Source: Hahella sp. KA22 (lineage in GTDB: Bacteria; Pseudomonadota; Gammaproteobacteria; Pseudomonadales; Oleiphilaceae). From it: a stretch of 64,000 nucleotides of DNA. The translations under genes and the position numbers were made by a program. The notes beneath the pieces were generated by a model. That model did not search any database. It was not told the DNA's origin and was given only the letters and a program-made list of their open reading frames with translations. This document shows, piece by piece, positions 55,648 through 64,000 of the stretch; within the stretch, counting starts at the first letter, position 1, and each line of letters begins with the position of its first letter. The stretch is from NCBI RefSeq assembly GCF_004135205.1, contig NZ_CP035490.1, positions 3,303,501 through 3,367,500 on the forward strand, written 5' to 3'.

Positions 55648-56810
55648 TTGAACTTTATCCTTGAAATCCAGATTAGTGAGCGGACATCTTTTTCAGTTGC
55701 AATTTGCCTATCATAAAAATCAGAAGGTGTTGCGCCATTGTAGTATTTCATCAAATCTATTTCTGAACTCTCAGGATAAGAACTCCCTCCCATAAAAGTA
55801 GGCTTAGGAGACTGTGTCAGTAGAAAAGATGAGCCTTTGTGACTGTATGAATTATTTGCTCCACTATAGGCGCTTAATAGCTCATGGCCAATCTCATGTG
55901 CAGCTGTGGACATAAACTCTTGATCTGCATGTGAGGCGAAATAGAAGCGCCATATTCCACTGATTTTAACCCAACCTACATTATAAACGATATCTTCAGG
56001 AGCTATATTTCCAATTAGTGAAATTAATCCTCTAATTTTTCCTGGGTTACTTGATCTGAGAATTGGTCCATTAGTGTTGTAGGATATGGAAATATCATCC
56101 ATAGCCTTGTCTAAATTTGGAATGGGATTCAGTATTACTTTGTAGGATGTACATTGGTGCCCTGTATTGATGCTTACACTTCTGGACCAATATTTCTTTA
56201 CACCAAGGAAGACTAAATGTTTTAGGTCTGTGAAGCTTTTGTGTCTTATGTGTCTTTCAGTGAAAGCATCGCTCCAATGCATATTTTCCTTTCCTTGGAA
56301 TGCTTCTTCTGGCGGGAGCTTTCCTACGCCTCTAGCCCCGCCATCTTTTAAGTTTAATCTCAACTCGACGTATACTCGCCTATCACTCCTGTCAATTTTC
56401 AGGTCCAGCCAGTCTTCTTGGGCGGCTTCCCCTTTAAGAAATAAAGTACTGAACTTTTTTTTATGATCTTTTTGGGCAGTAACAGTTACTTTAAGCTTGC
56501 TGCTTTTTAGTATCTTCGTATCAAGGGTGCCTACTCTGTCGTAGCCATCCCACTCCCACCTATGGGTGCCTATTTCGCGCATGCTTGCAGGTAACTCTAT
56601 TTGAAATACGAGAAAATCACCATCAGAAATATTGATGTAAAGTTTATCAACAGGCTGATTCTTTACTTGTATTTCAAAGGTAATAAAGTCTTTGTTTTTT
56701 GTGGTATTCGACTTGAGTTCCTGGAAATCAGGGATGCATAGAGGGGTTAATATGGTATCGGGAGATGTCTTGAGTAGTTTTACTTCAACATCAAAATCCA
56801 TTCTGCTCAT
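55644..56810 (-). CDS. Signal-less zincin-like protein, putative antibacterial toxin
   Basis: 388 residues with no signal peptide. The N-terminal 200 residues are beta-rich with no known family; THRWEWDGYDRVGTLDT resembles the FlgD-type Ig motif. The zinc motif is STAAHEIGHELLSAYSG (HEIGH at 305-309), followed by a possible third ligand at His324 in SYSHKG. The last 60 residues are polar. GC is much lower than in neighbours. It is the first gene of a five-gene unit whose other four encode small lipoproteins, as in some type VI effector/immunity sets; P. aeruginosa VgrG2b is a metallopeptidase precedent with a periplasmic immunity protein. A weak GGAAG site precedes the ATG. A surface protease with lipoprotein partners is the alternative. 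Confidence 0.65.
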   Translation of the reverse strand: MSRMDFDVEVKLLKTSPDTILTPLCIPDFQELKSNTTKNKDFITFEIQVKNQPVDKLYINISDGDFLVFQIELPASMREIGTHRWEWDGYDRVGTLDTKILKSSKLKVTVTAQKDHKKKFSTLFLKGEAAQEDWLDLKIDRSDRRVYVELRLNLKDGGARGVGKLPPEEAFQGKENMHWSDAFTERHIRHKSFTDLKHLVFLGVKKYWSRSVSINTGHQCTSYKVILNPIPNLDKAMDDISISYNTNGPILRSSNPGKIRGLISLIGNIAPEDIVYNVGWVKISGIWRFYFASHADQEFMSTAAHEIGHELLSAYSGANNSYSHKGSSFLLTQSPKPTFMGGSSYPESSEIDLMKYYNGATPSDFYDRQIATEKDVRSLIWISRIKFK

Positions 56811-57006
56811 CTTCTTCCAAACCTTGATTGCACACTAACGAAAAATTCATGTTACAAAACTTAACAAACTGGAAGAATAGGGCGTAGAGACTAGCCTCTA
56901 TTGGGTAAATAGGAGCGAAGAGAATTTAGGTTTGAACACGGAAGTTGAGTAAGGGACCGTTTATGGAGTCCCCAATCTGAAAGCTATTCGAGCTGTTGTC
57001 GCGCAG

Positions 57007-57950
57007 TTATATCCGCTCAACCTCCACACCGATACCCATATGGTCGGTGATGGCCACGGCTTCCCAGCTTTGGTGGCTGGTGGGAGCGAACTGAGAAAGG
57101 TAGATCAGGCGATTGACCCTAACTGATTGGGTATTGTAAACCGCCACGTCGTATTTTTTGGTTCCCGTGCTGTTTGTGCCTTGAAACTCTCTATTGTGAG
57201 CGTCGAAGGGCTGTATCGATGAGCCTGTGTGCGCATCAGCGAAGGTTTGTCCCAGGGCTTCGCTGACTACGGTGTGGGTAAAGTCGTTACTTCCCTGGTT
57301 GGTGTCGCCCATGATGATGTCGATAACCCCTGCGTTGCTTTGCAGTAATTGGTTTGCGAATGGCGCCGTAAAATACCTTGGCTGCGTCTGCTGATTTGGC
57401 GACTGAGTTGGGAACGTGTACGAAGACCGCCAGGACGCCGTAGCTCTTTATGGCGATCCAACCCTGGCCGTCGCCCACGAAGCGATGCTGGCTGTTATTG
57501 GTGGCGTGCACACTGAAGCAGTTACATGCTTTGGCGGGCGTCGACGTTTTGAATATCGGGCCGGCGCTATTTTTCAGTGTGGCCCATTCTGCATGTTCGC
57601 TGTTCAATTCACCAAAAACCATCAGGTCGCAACTCTGTCCGAAAGCTTGTCCCAAATGTTGATGATTCAGGCGCGCCTTGCCCTCCACCAGGCTCCGAAA
57701 GGAAGCGTTATCGTGTTGTCCTTTATTCATTATGCCCAGCAGACGCCGTAGAAATCACCTGAGAAGGGCCATGAAGCAGTTCATGCGGTTCGACGTTGGG
57801 ATTCGTCGGCGGCACCAGCAGCCAGGGGCCCTGATGATTGGTAGCGGAATGATCGTGGGTCATCCGTGTAAAGTGTTGCGAGTTTGATGCGCTGACGCCA
57901 TGGTCGCTACTGGCGTTGGAGTTTAACGACTGATATGCAAAGACTGGCAT
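57007..57950 (-). pseudogene. Frameshifted EEP-like (endonuclease/exonuclease/phosphatase) remnant
   Basis: Three frames on the minus strand follow one another: 57950-57723, 57730-57287 and 57312-57007. Each joins the next by a single extra base, so two +1 shifts split one ancestral gene. The restored protein contains VFVHVPNSVAKSADAAKVF, then IIMGDTNQGS and a terminal ITDHMGIGVEVE, the pattern of EEP domains (Asp-Asn and the final Asp-His). The piece is broken unless the sequence has errors. Confidence 0.5.
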
Positions 57951-58179
57951 GTCCTGTTACCACTTACTGTGTGCATTTGAGATTGTTTGAAACAGTATGA
58001 CGGGCAGGGAGAGGCAATTTTTGGCGCGTACTCCGTTACACTTTATCCGATTCTTATCAGTCGCCATTTATGCTTTTCAAGCGATTGATATGCAATGAAA
58101 AAGTAACGAAAAACCGCCGAGCGTCACATAATAATTCGTTAGGCTTACGCCTGAGTGTTCGGTCAGGCGTAAGCGACTT
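57951..58179. other. Intergenic spacer, no gene seen
   Basis: 229 bp after the remnant; holds the 3' end of the ADP-ribosylglycohydrolase region and a short inverted repeat (AGGCTTACGCCTGA, near 58141-58170) that may end that gene's transcript. No open frame is supported. Confidence 0.4.
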
Positions 58180-59022
58180 TTATTTCACCCGCGCCATCAG
58201 CTCTTTATCCAACCTAGCGATGTAATCATAGCCGTATGCGCCTCTTTCCAAGTTGTCGTAAAGCGACTGTGAAAGGTTTTTGTCTACTTCTTTCGAGCAC
58301 GCGGCTGCAGCCAGGGCGATAGTGGCGACGGTGTCCGTATCCCCCGTGTAAGCGATGCATTTAAGCAGAATGGACTTGAGGTCGTTTTCCGCTATGACCG
58401 CCGTGATGGCGGCGCGAGTGGAATCCACGCCCAAGGCGCCGACTTTACCTTTCCAGGGGACATTCCAGTCGCCGGAGACTTTGGAGGCGATGTATTCGCC
58501 AAGGTCCTGTTTCGGGCCGAGGTCGTAAATGAAATAGTGCGTCATCAAAGCGGCGGCGAGGGCGGCGTTGACGCCGAGCGGGGTGTTATGGGTGAGCTTC
58601 GCCTGTAGCGCGCAGTATTCGATGACTTGCTTCTCATCCGCCAGGACGCCGATGGGGCTGGCGCGCATCGCGGCTCCACTTTTCTCGCTGTCGGGCTTGA
58701 TGCGCTCCAGGAACTCCTCCGCCGTCTCTACGCTACAGAGAAAATCATAGAAGCCTTTGGCGTAACCCTCTCTCTGGTCACGCTTGAAAGCGTTAAGAAA
58801 GTAGCCAGCGAGAATAGTCTCGTTCCAGTGCTGTTCGGCGATCAGGGCCTCCGCCACGGCGATCGCCATTTGAGCGTCGTCGGTGTACTGGCCCGGCAGA
58901 ATAGTGGTGTGTCGCTGGTGTTGGATGTACTGCTCGCCGAAGTTGTTCTCGCGCACAATCTTGTTGGAAGCGTATTCGAAACCAGCGCCGTAAGCGTCGC
59001 CAATAGCGAGTTCTATTAACAT
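58180..59022 (-). CDS. ADP-ribosylglycohydrolase family protein, second copy
   Basis: 280 residues. Motifs: ELAIGDAYGAGFEY at the start, GQYTDDAQMA (acidic metal site), GAAMRASPIGVL, and YTGDTDTVATIALAAAA near residue 233. The family cleaves ADP-ribose from proteins or tRNA-like acceptors with Mg or Mn. The ATG at 59022 is the first possible start, because a TAA lies in frame seven codons upstream; it has no normal ribosome site and sits in a hairpin arm (see the leader entry). Confidence 0.85.
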   Translation of the reverse strand: MLIELAIGDAYGAGFEYASNKIVRENNFGEQYIQHQRHTTILPGQYTDDAQMAIAVAEALIAEQHWNETILAGYFLNAFKRDQREGYAKGFYDFLCSVETAEEFLERIKPDSEKSGAAMRASPIGVLADEKQVIEYCALQAKLTHNTPLGVNAALAAALMTHYFIYDLGPKQDLGEYIASKVSGDWNVPWKGKVGALGVDSTRAAITAVIAENDLKSILLKCIAYTGDTDTVATIALAAAACSKEVDKNLSQSLYDNLERGAYGYDYIARLDKELMARVK

Positions 59023-59151
59023 GGCAATGATATTGGCATGTTAATAACCAGGCGCATGGACGCGCCTGCGCGGCGAGAAGCCGCGGGAGACAGGGCCTGA
59101 CCTGTGCAGGCCCTGTCGTTGCAGACAAATAGAAGGAAGCTATTTGTCTGC
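59014..59151 (-). ncRNA. Five consecutive hairpins at the 5' end of the ADP-ribosylglycohydrolase gene
   Basis: In minus-strand order after the start: stem TATTAACATG / CATGTTAATA (59014-59046, with a second CAAT/ATTG pair and one mismatch), AGGCGC / GCGCCT (59050-59067), CGCGGC / GCCGCG (59069-59085), GACAGGGCCTG / CAGGCCCTGTC (59089-59117) and GCAGACAAATAG / CTATTTGTCTGC (59121-59151). Spacers are 1-3 bases. The start codon is within the first stem. The array may be a leader RNA that controls translation, or a stand-alone structured RNA on either strand. Confidence 0.55.
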
Positions 59152-59345
59152 CGGATTAATAATAACATGTTGAATCCTTCTGCTTATTCGAAAAGGCTTG
59201 ATCAGTCGCTGAAACGATGAATCTGATCGGCTTTGGCGGCGCATCCGCTATTTCTGCGGTATCCACGCCAGCGTTAACCGGCCGTTAACCCGTTTCCCGA
59301 TAGGATGTCGCCATTGTCGTATCAATCATATCGGGGTCGACGAAA
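59152..59345. promoter_or_regulatory. Spacer and promoter region of the RND efflux operon
   Basis: 194 bp that separate the hairpin array from the first efflux gene, part of the 323-bp gap between coding regions. AT-rich near 59155-59190; an inverted repeat GTTAACCGGCCGTTAAC lies at about 59273-59289. The latter is a palindrome, and could be a repressor site for the pump, but no regulator is adjacent. Confidence 0.45.
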
Positions 59346-60710
59346 TTGTCCGTAGTACTTCAATTCAAACGATGCATTATTCCTGCGTTGCTGCTGTCGT
59401 TGACCGCCTGCAGTTTGACGCCGGTTAAGCAGGCAGGCAACCTGGAAAACTTAGAAACGCCCGCCGCCTGGGATCAGGCGCTGGGTGAGGGCGTCTCGCT
59501 GGATAGTCTGACAGACCTGATTGCCGACGCGCAGTTGCAAGGTCTGTTGCAGGAGGCCATGCAGGCCAATCCTGACTTGCGGCAGACGGCGCTGCGTTTG
59601 CGTGAAAGCGGGTTCAGCCTGACAGCGCAGAACGCTTCCCGCATACCTGAAGTGTCCGCCAGCGGCAAAGGCGAGCGCTCAGGAAGCGACGAGGTCGACG
59701 CCCGCAGCACGTACTCGGCTGGCTTGAACCTGTCCTGGGAGCTGGATATTTGGGGGCGTCTCAGCGATCAAAGCGACGCCGCACAGTCTGACTATGCCGC
59801 TGCGGAAGAAGACTTGAACGCCGCCAAAGCCTCTCTGGCGGCGCAGGTAATGCAGACCTGGATTGCTTTGTCCGCTGACCAGAGCCGGTTGGACATTCAA
59901 AAAGCGCGCTTAGACAGTCTGCAACTCACCGAAGCCACTATCCTTGAGCGTTTTCAGAACGGACTTGGCGACCTCGCCGATCTGGATGCGGCCCGTTTAT
60001 CCACCGCCAACGCCAAAGCTCAGCTGGAGCAATTGAGCCAAACCTTTCATGACCGTCAGCGTACGCTGAATGTGTTGTTGGGAAGACTGCCGCAAACGCC
60101 GAATCAAACTACAGAAATCTTGCCGGAGGTGACGTTGCCGCAGGCGGACACGCCTATGCAGGTGATCGGCGCGCGACCGGATTTGAAGGCCGCCTATCGT
60201 CGAATTCTGGCGGAAGACGCTCGCGCCAGTGCAGCCTACAAGAACCTGCTGCCAGGTTTTTCTTTGTCCGCCTCTTTATCCGACAGTGGAGAGCGCGTGA
60301 GCGACCTGTTCCAGCAAAGTCCGGCCTGGAGTCTGCTTGGCTCAATGACGGCGCCTTTGTTTAACGGCGGAAAAATCAAAGCTAATGCGGACGCGCAGGC
60401 CAGTGTGGCGGAGCGGGCCTGGTGGAATTACCGGGAAACCCTGCTGAACGCGCTCAATGAAGTGGAAAGCGCATTGGAAAGCGAGCGTCGCTTGAGCGCG
60501 CAGCAAACTCACTATCAAAGCGCCAGGGAACACGCCGAGTCCAGCCTCAATCACTACCAGGAACTTTACTCTCAAGGCCTGGCCGACATCACTGATTTAT
60601 TGCAAGCGCAGCGCAGTCTGTTCGACGCCCAGAACCAATTACTGGAAACGCGCCGCGACCGTATGAGCAACCGTATTACATTGGGCCTGGCCCTTGGACT
60701 GACACTATGA
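59346..60710 (+). CDS. Outer-membrane efflux lipoprotein (NodT/OprM-type)
   Basis: 454 residues from a TTG start; the lipobox LTAC (Cys22) shows the start is right within a few codons, though no clear ribosome site is seen. Two homologous TolC-like halves are present (LSWELDIWGRLSDQSDAAQSD, TAPLFNGGKIKANADAQASV). It forms the outer-membrane channel of a tripartite pump. The stop overlaps the adaptor start (ATGA). Confidence 0.9.
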   Translation: MSVVLQFKRCIIPALLLSLTACSLTPVKQAGNLENLETPAAWDQALGEGVSLDSLTDLIADAQLQGLLQEAMQANPDLRQTALRLRESGFSLTAQNASRIPEVSASGKGERSGSDEVDARSTYSAGLNLSWELDIWGRLSDQSDAAQSDYAAAEEDLNAAKASLAAQVMQTWIALSADQSRLDIQKARLDSLQLTEATILERFQNGLGDLADLDAARLSTANAKAQLEQLSQTFHDRQRTLNVLLGRLPQTPNQTTEILPEVTLPQADTPMQVIGARPDLKAAYRRILAEDARASAAYKNLLPGFSLSASLSDSGERVSDLFQQSPAWSLLGSMTAPLFNGGKIKANADAQASVAERAWWNYRETLLNALNEVESALESERRLSAQQTHYQSAREHAESSLNHYQELYSQGLADITDLLQAQRSLFDAQNQLLETRRDRMSNRITLGLALGLTL

Positions 60711-61909
60711 ACGCCATTGTAAAACCTACCTCTGACGCCTCTGCGACCCCGTCGCAAAATATCGGAGCCAAAGCCCGCCGCGGCAAGAAAATCTGGGTGT
60801 CTCTACTGGCCCTGACGACGATTCCTCTGGCGCTGTGGGCGACCGCCTACGCTATCAACAACAAGCCTGCGCCGATGCAAAGTGAGAAGCACCAAAGTTT
60901 ACCTGCAGTGACGGTGATTGAAAGCACCCCTGGCGCCTACCCCTACCAGCTCACGCTGAATGGAGAAGCGACGCCAGAGTATGAGCTGAAGCTAAAAGCG
61001 GATGTGGCCGGCAAAGTGACTGAAGTGGGAAAAGCATTCACCGCAGGAGCGCAAGTCACCAAAGGGGAATTACTGTTCGTTATCGACGCCACCGATTATC
61101 GCGCAGCGCTCGCCAGCGCCAAACAGACGCTCGCCGAAGCCGATTACGCGCTGCAACAGGAGCAACGCGAGGCCGAGCAGGCGGAAAGAGACTGGAAGCG
61201 TTCCGGCATTAAAACGCCGGCATCGGACTTAACCTTGCATAAACCGCAACTGGCCAGCGCCAAAGCCAAGTTCGAAGCCGCGCAGGCGGCGGTGGAGCAG
61301 GCGAGCAACAATCTGGCGCGCACCAGGGTGATAGCGCCATTCGATGGCGTGGTGGTCAGCCGTAGCCTGGCCCTGGGAGATTACGTCAACGTAGGCTCTG
61401 AGGCTGGGACGCTGTATTCCGTGGAAGCGGTTCAGGTGCGTCTGTCTCTGACCCAGCAACAATGGGGAATGCTGCAACAGGGCTTGCCGGAAACCGTCAT
61501 CCTGCGCTCCATTGACGACGACGGTGCGACCTGGAGCGCTCAGGTAGTCGGTCTGGATAACTACATCGACGCCTCCACTCGTTTGCGTGGGTTGTTGGTG
61601 GAAGTGCAGCAGCCCTTGCAACAGGAAACCATGTTGCTGCCAGGCTCCTTTGTTGAGGCTGACATTCGTGGCGTGGATATGGCTGATGTGCTGAAGGTGC
61701 CGGCCTCGGCGGTCACTGCCGGCGGCTATCTGTGGTACGTGGATCAGGACGACAAGCTGGCGCGGGAAACTCCGGAAATCCTGTTCGCTGGCGATGAATC
61801 CATTTATGTGAAAGCGGAAAGCGCCGCGACCCTGGCGGTGGTGCGTAATCCGCTGGCGGGTTATACGCCGGGCGCGCAAGTCCACCCGGTGCGGGAGACT
61901 GCGCAATGA
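60707..61909 (+). CDS. RND efflux periplasmic adaptor (membrane fusion protein)
   Basis: 400 residues. N-terminal membrane helix (WVSLLALTTIPLALWATAYA) followed by lipoyl/barrel-sandwich halves (LTLNGEATPEYELKLKADVA, RVIAPFDGVVVSRSLALGD) and a helical hairpin between them (ALASAKQTLAEADYALQQEQ). Links the permease to the outer-membrane channel. Starts in the upstream stop and overlaps the permease start by four bases. Confidence 0.93.
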   Translation: MNAIVKPTSDASATPSQNIGAKARRGKKIWVSLLALTTIPLALWATAYAINNKPAPMQSEKHQSLPAVTVIESTPGAYPYQLTLNGEATPEYELKLKADVAGKVTEVGKAFTAGAQVTKGELLFVIDATDYRAALASAKQTLAEADYALQQEQREAEQAERDWKRSGIKTPASDLTLHKPQLASAKAKFEAAQAAVEQASNNLARTRVIAPFDGVVVSRSLALGDYVNVGSEAGTLYSVEAVQVRLSLTQQQWGMLQQGLPETVILRSIDDDGATWSAQVVGLDNYIDASTRLRGLLVEVQQPLQQETMLLPGSFVEADIRGVDMADVLKVPASAVTAGGYLWYVDQDDKLARETPEILFAGDESIYVKAESAATLAVVRNPLAGYTPGAQVHPVRETAQ

Positions 61910-64000
61910 GCTCCAAACAGTTCAACGCCGGCGGCGGCTGGGTCGCCTGGTTTGTGAGTAATCCCGTCGCCGCCAACTTATTGATGGCGGTGATTCTGCT
62001 GGCTGGCGCAGTGACCGCATTTGAACTGCGCAAGGAAGGCTTTCCCTCCTTGCCGCCGGATGAAGTCACCGTCAGCGTCAGCTACTCCAGCGGCTCCGCC
62101 AAAGCGGCGGAAGAGGGCGTCGCCATCAAGATCGAAGAAGCCCTGCAAAGCGTGCAGGGCATCAAGCAGATTACCAGTCAGTCCTCCACCTCGTCGGTGA
62201 CAGTGACCATTGAGAAAGAGAGCGATTACGATCTTGATAAGCTTAATCAGGACGTCAAGATCCGCGTGGACGCCATCAAGAACCTGCCGGAAGCGGCGGA
62301 AAAGCCCGTCATCAGTCAGGCTGAGCATGTGGATCACGCCATCTGGGCGCAGATCTATGGCGACGCTGACCAGGATGTGCTGCAGGATCTGGCGGACCAG
62401 TTAAGGGACGAACTGCTCGCGGATTCTGAAATCAAACGGGTGACCACCTATGGCGACCGCACGCCGGAAATTACGGTGGAGATCAGTGAAAGCCGTCTGC
62501 AATCATACGGTTTGACGTTGGCGGAGGTTTCCAATGCGATCAACGGCTCATCGCTGATTCGCAGCGGCGGCGAACTGCGCAGTGCGGATGGTTATCTTGT
62601 CATCAAGGCGGACGATCAGAAATACCGTCGTCGCGACTTCGAAAGCATCGTGGTGAAAGAACAGACCAACGGCGCGCGTATTACTTTGGGAGACATCGCC
62701 GAGGTCAATGACGCCTATGACGACACGCCAGTGCTGTCTCGCTTCAACGGAGAACCTTCTATCGCGCTGAAAGTGGAGATGGTCGGCGACTCCGATATCA
62801 TGAAGGTCTCGGAACGAGCTGCGCAGATTACTGAAGCGTTTCGTGAAAACCTGCCGCAGGGCGTTTCCAGCGCGACCTGGTATGACAAAAGCAGCGCCAT
62901 CGTGGATCGCTTGAATCTGATGTACAAAAACAGCTTCCAGGGAATTCTGCTGGTGCTGGTTCTACTGGCGTTGTTTTTGAACTTCCGTGTGGCCCTGTGG
63001 GTCGCCGCTGGCATTCCGATCTCAATTGCCGGCGCCGTATTTTTGATGGGGGATGGTTTGTCCGCCATGACTATCAATTCGCTCACGACCTTTGGTTTCA
63101 TTATGGCGCTGGGTATCGTGGTGGATGATGCGGTGGTGATCGGTGAAAGCATTCATACCGAGCAAAGCCAGCGCGGCGCTAATGTGGCCAGCACCATCCG
63201 TGGCGTACAGCGCGTGTTGGTTCCCGCCACCTTTGGCGTGTTGACTACGATCGTGGCGTTCGCCGGCCTGCAATTGGTGGAAGGCAAGATGGGACAGTTA
63301 TTCGCCCAGTTCGGCATCGTGGTGATTTTCTGTCTTGTGTTTTCCCTGATCGAGTCCAAGCTGATTTTGCCGGCTCACTTGGCCCATGTGCGGGAAAAGA
63401 AACAGCAGGGACGCAAGCACTTCGCCGCGCGCTGGCTGGAAGCGGTGCAGGAGAAAGTGCGTCTGGGGTTGGAGCATTTCACCCATCGCTACTATCGCCG
63501 CGCTTTGCATGTGCTTTTGGAATACCGTTACGCCACGCTGGCGGCGATGCTGGCGTTGTTCATCGTCGTCGCGGGGCTGATACCCTCGGGCGCGGTGCGC
63601 TTTGTGTTCTTCCCTAATGTGCCGGGGGATGTCATCAACGTGCAACTGACCATGCAGGACGATGTCGGATATGGCCTGACCCAGCGCGAGGCGCTGCGTA
63701 TTGAGCAGGCGGCGCAGGATCTGAACGCTGAGTTGATCGAGTCAAAGCAAATGGCGACGCCGATCATCGCCAACCTGCAGGTGAGGGTGGCGTCGGAGAC
63801 CGACGTGTCTATCACCGCCGAATTGGCGGAGCAGAGCCAGCGCGCTCTGACTATCGACGAAGTGGCCGCCCTGTGGCAGAAAAAAGTCGGCGCAGTGGAA
63901 GGCGCGCGGGCAGTGAAGTTCATCACTGCGTTTGATGGACCGGAAGACCTGCGTGTTGAGCTGGCCTCCAACGATAACGAAACTCTGACGCTGGCCAATG
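61906..64000 (+). CDS. RND efflux permease (AcrB-type), 3' end outside window
   Basis: 698 codons visible, of about 1030 expected. First membrane helix in AANLLMAVILLAGAVTAF, then the long periplasmic loop, then the membrane block LGIVVDDAVVIGESIHTEQ with the two aspartates of the proton relay. Third gene of the coupled operon. The drug substrate cannot be predicted from this part; the sequence ends inside the second periplasmic loop. Confidence 0.94.
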   Translation, partial: MSSKQFNAGGGWVAWFVSNPVAANLLMAVILLAGAVTAFELRKEGFPSLPPDEVTVSVSYSSGSAKAAEEGVAIKIEEALQSVQGIKQITSQSSTSSVTVTIEKESDYDLDKLNQDVKIRVDAIKNLPEAAEKPVISQAEHVDHAIWAQIYGDADQDVLQDLADQLRDELLADSEIKRVTTYGDRTPEITVEISESRLQSYGLTLAEVSNAINGSSLIRSGGELRSADGYLVIKADDQKYRRRDFESIVVKEQTNGARITLGDIAEVNDAYDDTPVLSRFNGEPSIALKVEMVGDSDIMKVSERAAQITEAFRENLPQGVSSATWYDKSSAIVDRLNLMYKNSFQGILLVLVLLALFLNFRVALWVAAGIPISIAGAVFLMGDGLSAMTINSLTTFGFIMALGIVVDDAVVIGESIHTEQSQRGANVASTIRGVQRVLVPATFGVLTTIVAFAGLQLVEGKMGQLFAQFGIVVIFCLVFSLIESKLILPAHLAHVREKKQQGRKHFAARWLEAVQEKVRLGLEHFTHRYYRRALHVLLEYRYATLAAMLALFIVVAGLIPSGAVRFVFFPNVPGDVINVQLTMQDDVGYGLTQREALRIEQAAQDLNAELIESKQMATPIIANLQVRVASETDVSITAELAEQSQRALTIDEVAALWQKKVGAVEGARAVKFITAFDGPEDLRVELASNDNETLTLAN

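Noticed and set aside
57723-57950. Separate small gene at the upstream end of the EEP-like remnant
   Set aside because: Its reading frame continues into the next one with a one-base shift, and it has no ribosome site; it reads better as part of one broken gene.
59050-59151. Integron attC site or CRISPR-like array for the hairpin series
   Set aside because: The stems have different sequences and there are no repeated core sites or equal-length spacers.

Overview
The window looks like chromosomal DNA of a marine, Gram-negative gammaproteobacterium. GC is moderately high, many lipoproteins and signal-peptide proteins are present, and there is an RND efflux operon and a Pseudomonas-type hut operon. 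Gene content and style fit Oceanospirillales such as Hahella, but that is an inference. I saw no rRNA, tRNA, IS element, integrase or CRISPR array.

Layout. 0-5 kb: a glpD cut by the window edge, a LysR regulator divergent from a zinc-free NADP-dependent oxidoreductase, and a secreted VWA protein. 5-12.5 kb: an Ig-like/autotransporter protein divergent from two overlapping glycosyltransferase genes, a DUF945 (YdgA-like) protein, an unknown secreted protein and the peptidase MtfA. 12.5-17.7 kb: an ADP-ribosylglycohydrolase, a GlxA-type regulator divergent from a DJ-1/PfpI protein, and an M4-type metallopeptidase lipoprotein. 17.7-20.4 kb: a sulfide/persulfide module (TauE-like exporter, DUF442 phosphatase-like protein, BigR/SqrR-type ArsR repressor, divergent persulfide dioxygenase). 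20.4-26 kb: a DegP-like/Sel1 lipoprotein, two orphan solute-binding proteins, and an AT-rich amidase plus small membrane-protein pair. 26-33 kb: histidine utilisation, hutI-hutG-hutU-hutH with hutC and palindromic HutC-like operators. 33-39 kb: a 39-residue membrane peptide, the giant helicase Lhr, a third orphan binding protein and a membrane protein. 39-49 kb: a pectinacetylesterase-family protein, a COG4315 lipoprotein, an ECF sigma/anti-sigma pair, a secreted alpha-amylase with a starch-binding domain and MalZ. 49-54 kb: a PfpI protein, a patatin lipoprotein, and signalling genes (degenerate GGDEF, unknown, Hpt). 54-57 kb: an AT-rich cassette of a zinc-metallopeptidase-like protein and four lipoproteins in two duplicated pairs. 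57-59 kb: a twice-frameshifted remnant and a second ADP-ribosylglycohydrolase with a leader of five consecutive hairpins. 59.3-64 kb: an RND efflux operon, permease cut by the window end.

How genes work together. The hut genes convert histidine to glutamate by the four-step formimidoylglutamase route under HutC. The sulfur module senses and oxidises persulfide. The secreted amylase and cytoplasmic MalZ form a starch/maltodextrin route. The RND genes form one translationally coupled tripartite pump.

Most likely new biology: (1) the 54.0-56.8 kb cassette, which has the form of a signal-less zincin toxin with duplicated lipoprotein immunity genes; (2) the 23.5-24.7 kb cassette, a signal-less peptidoglycan amidase followed at one base by a membrane-anchored partner; (3) the hairpin leader at 59.0-59.15 kb, whose first stem contains the start codon of the adjacent gene.
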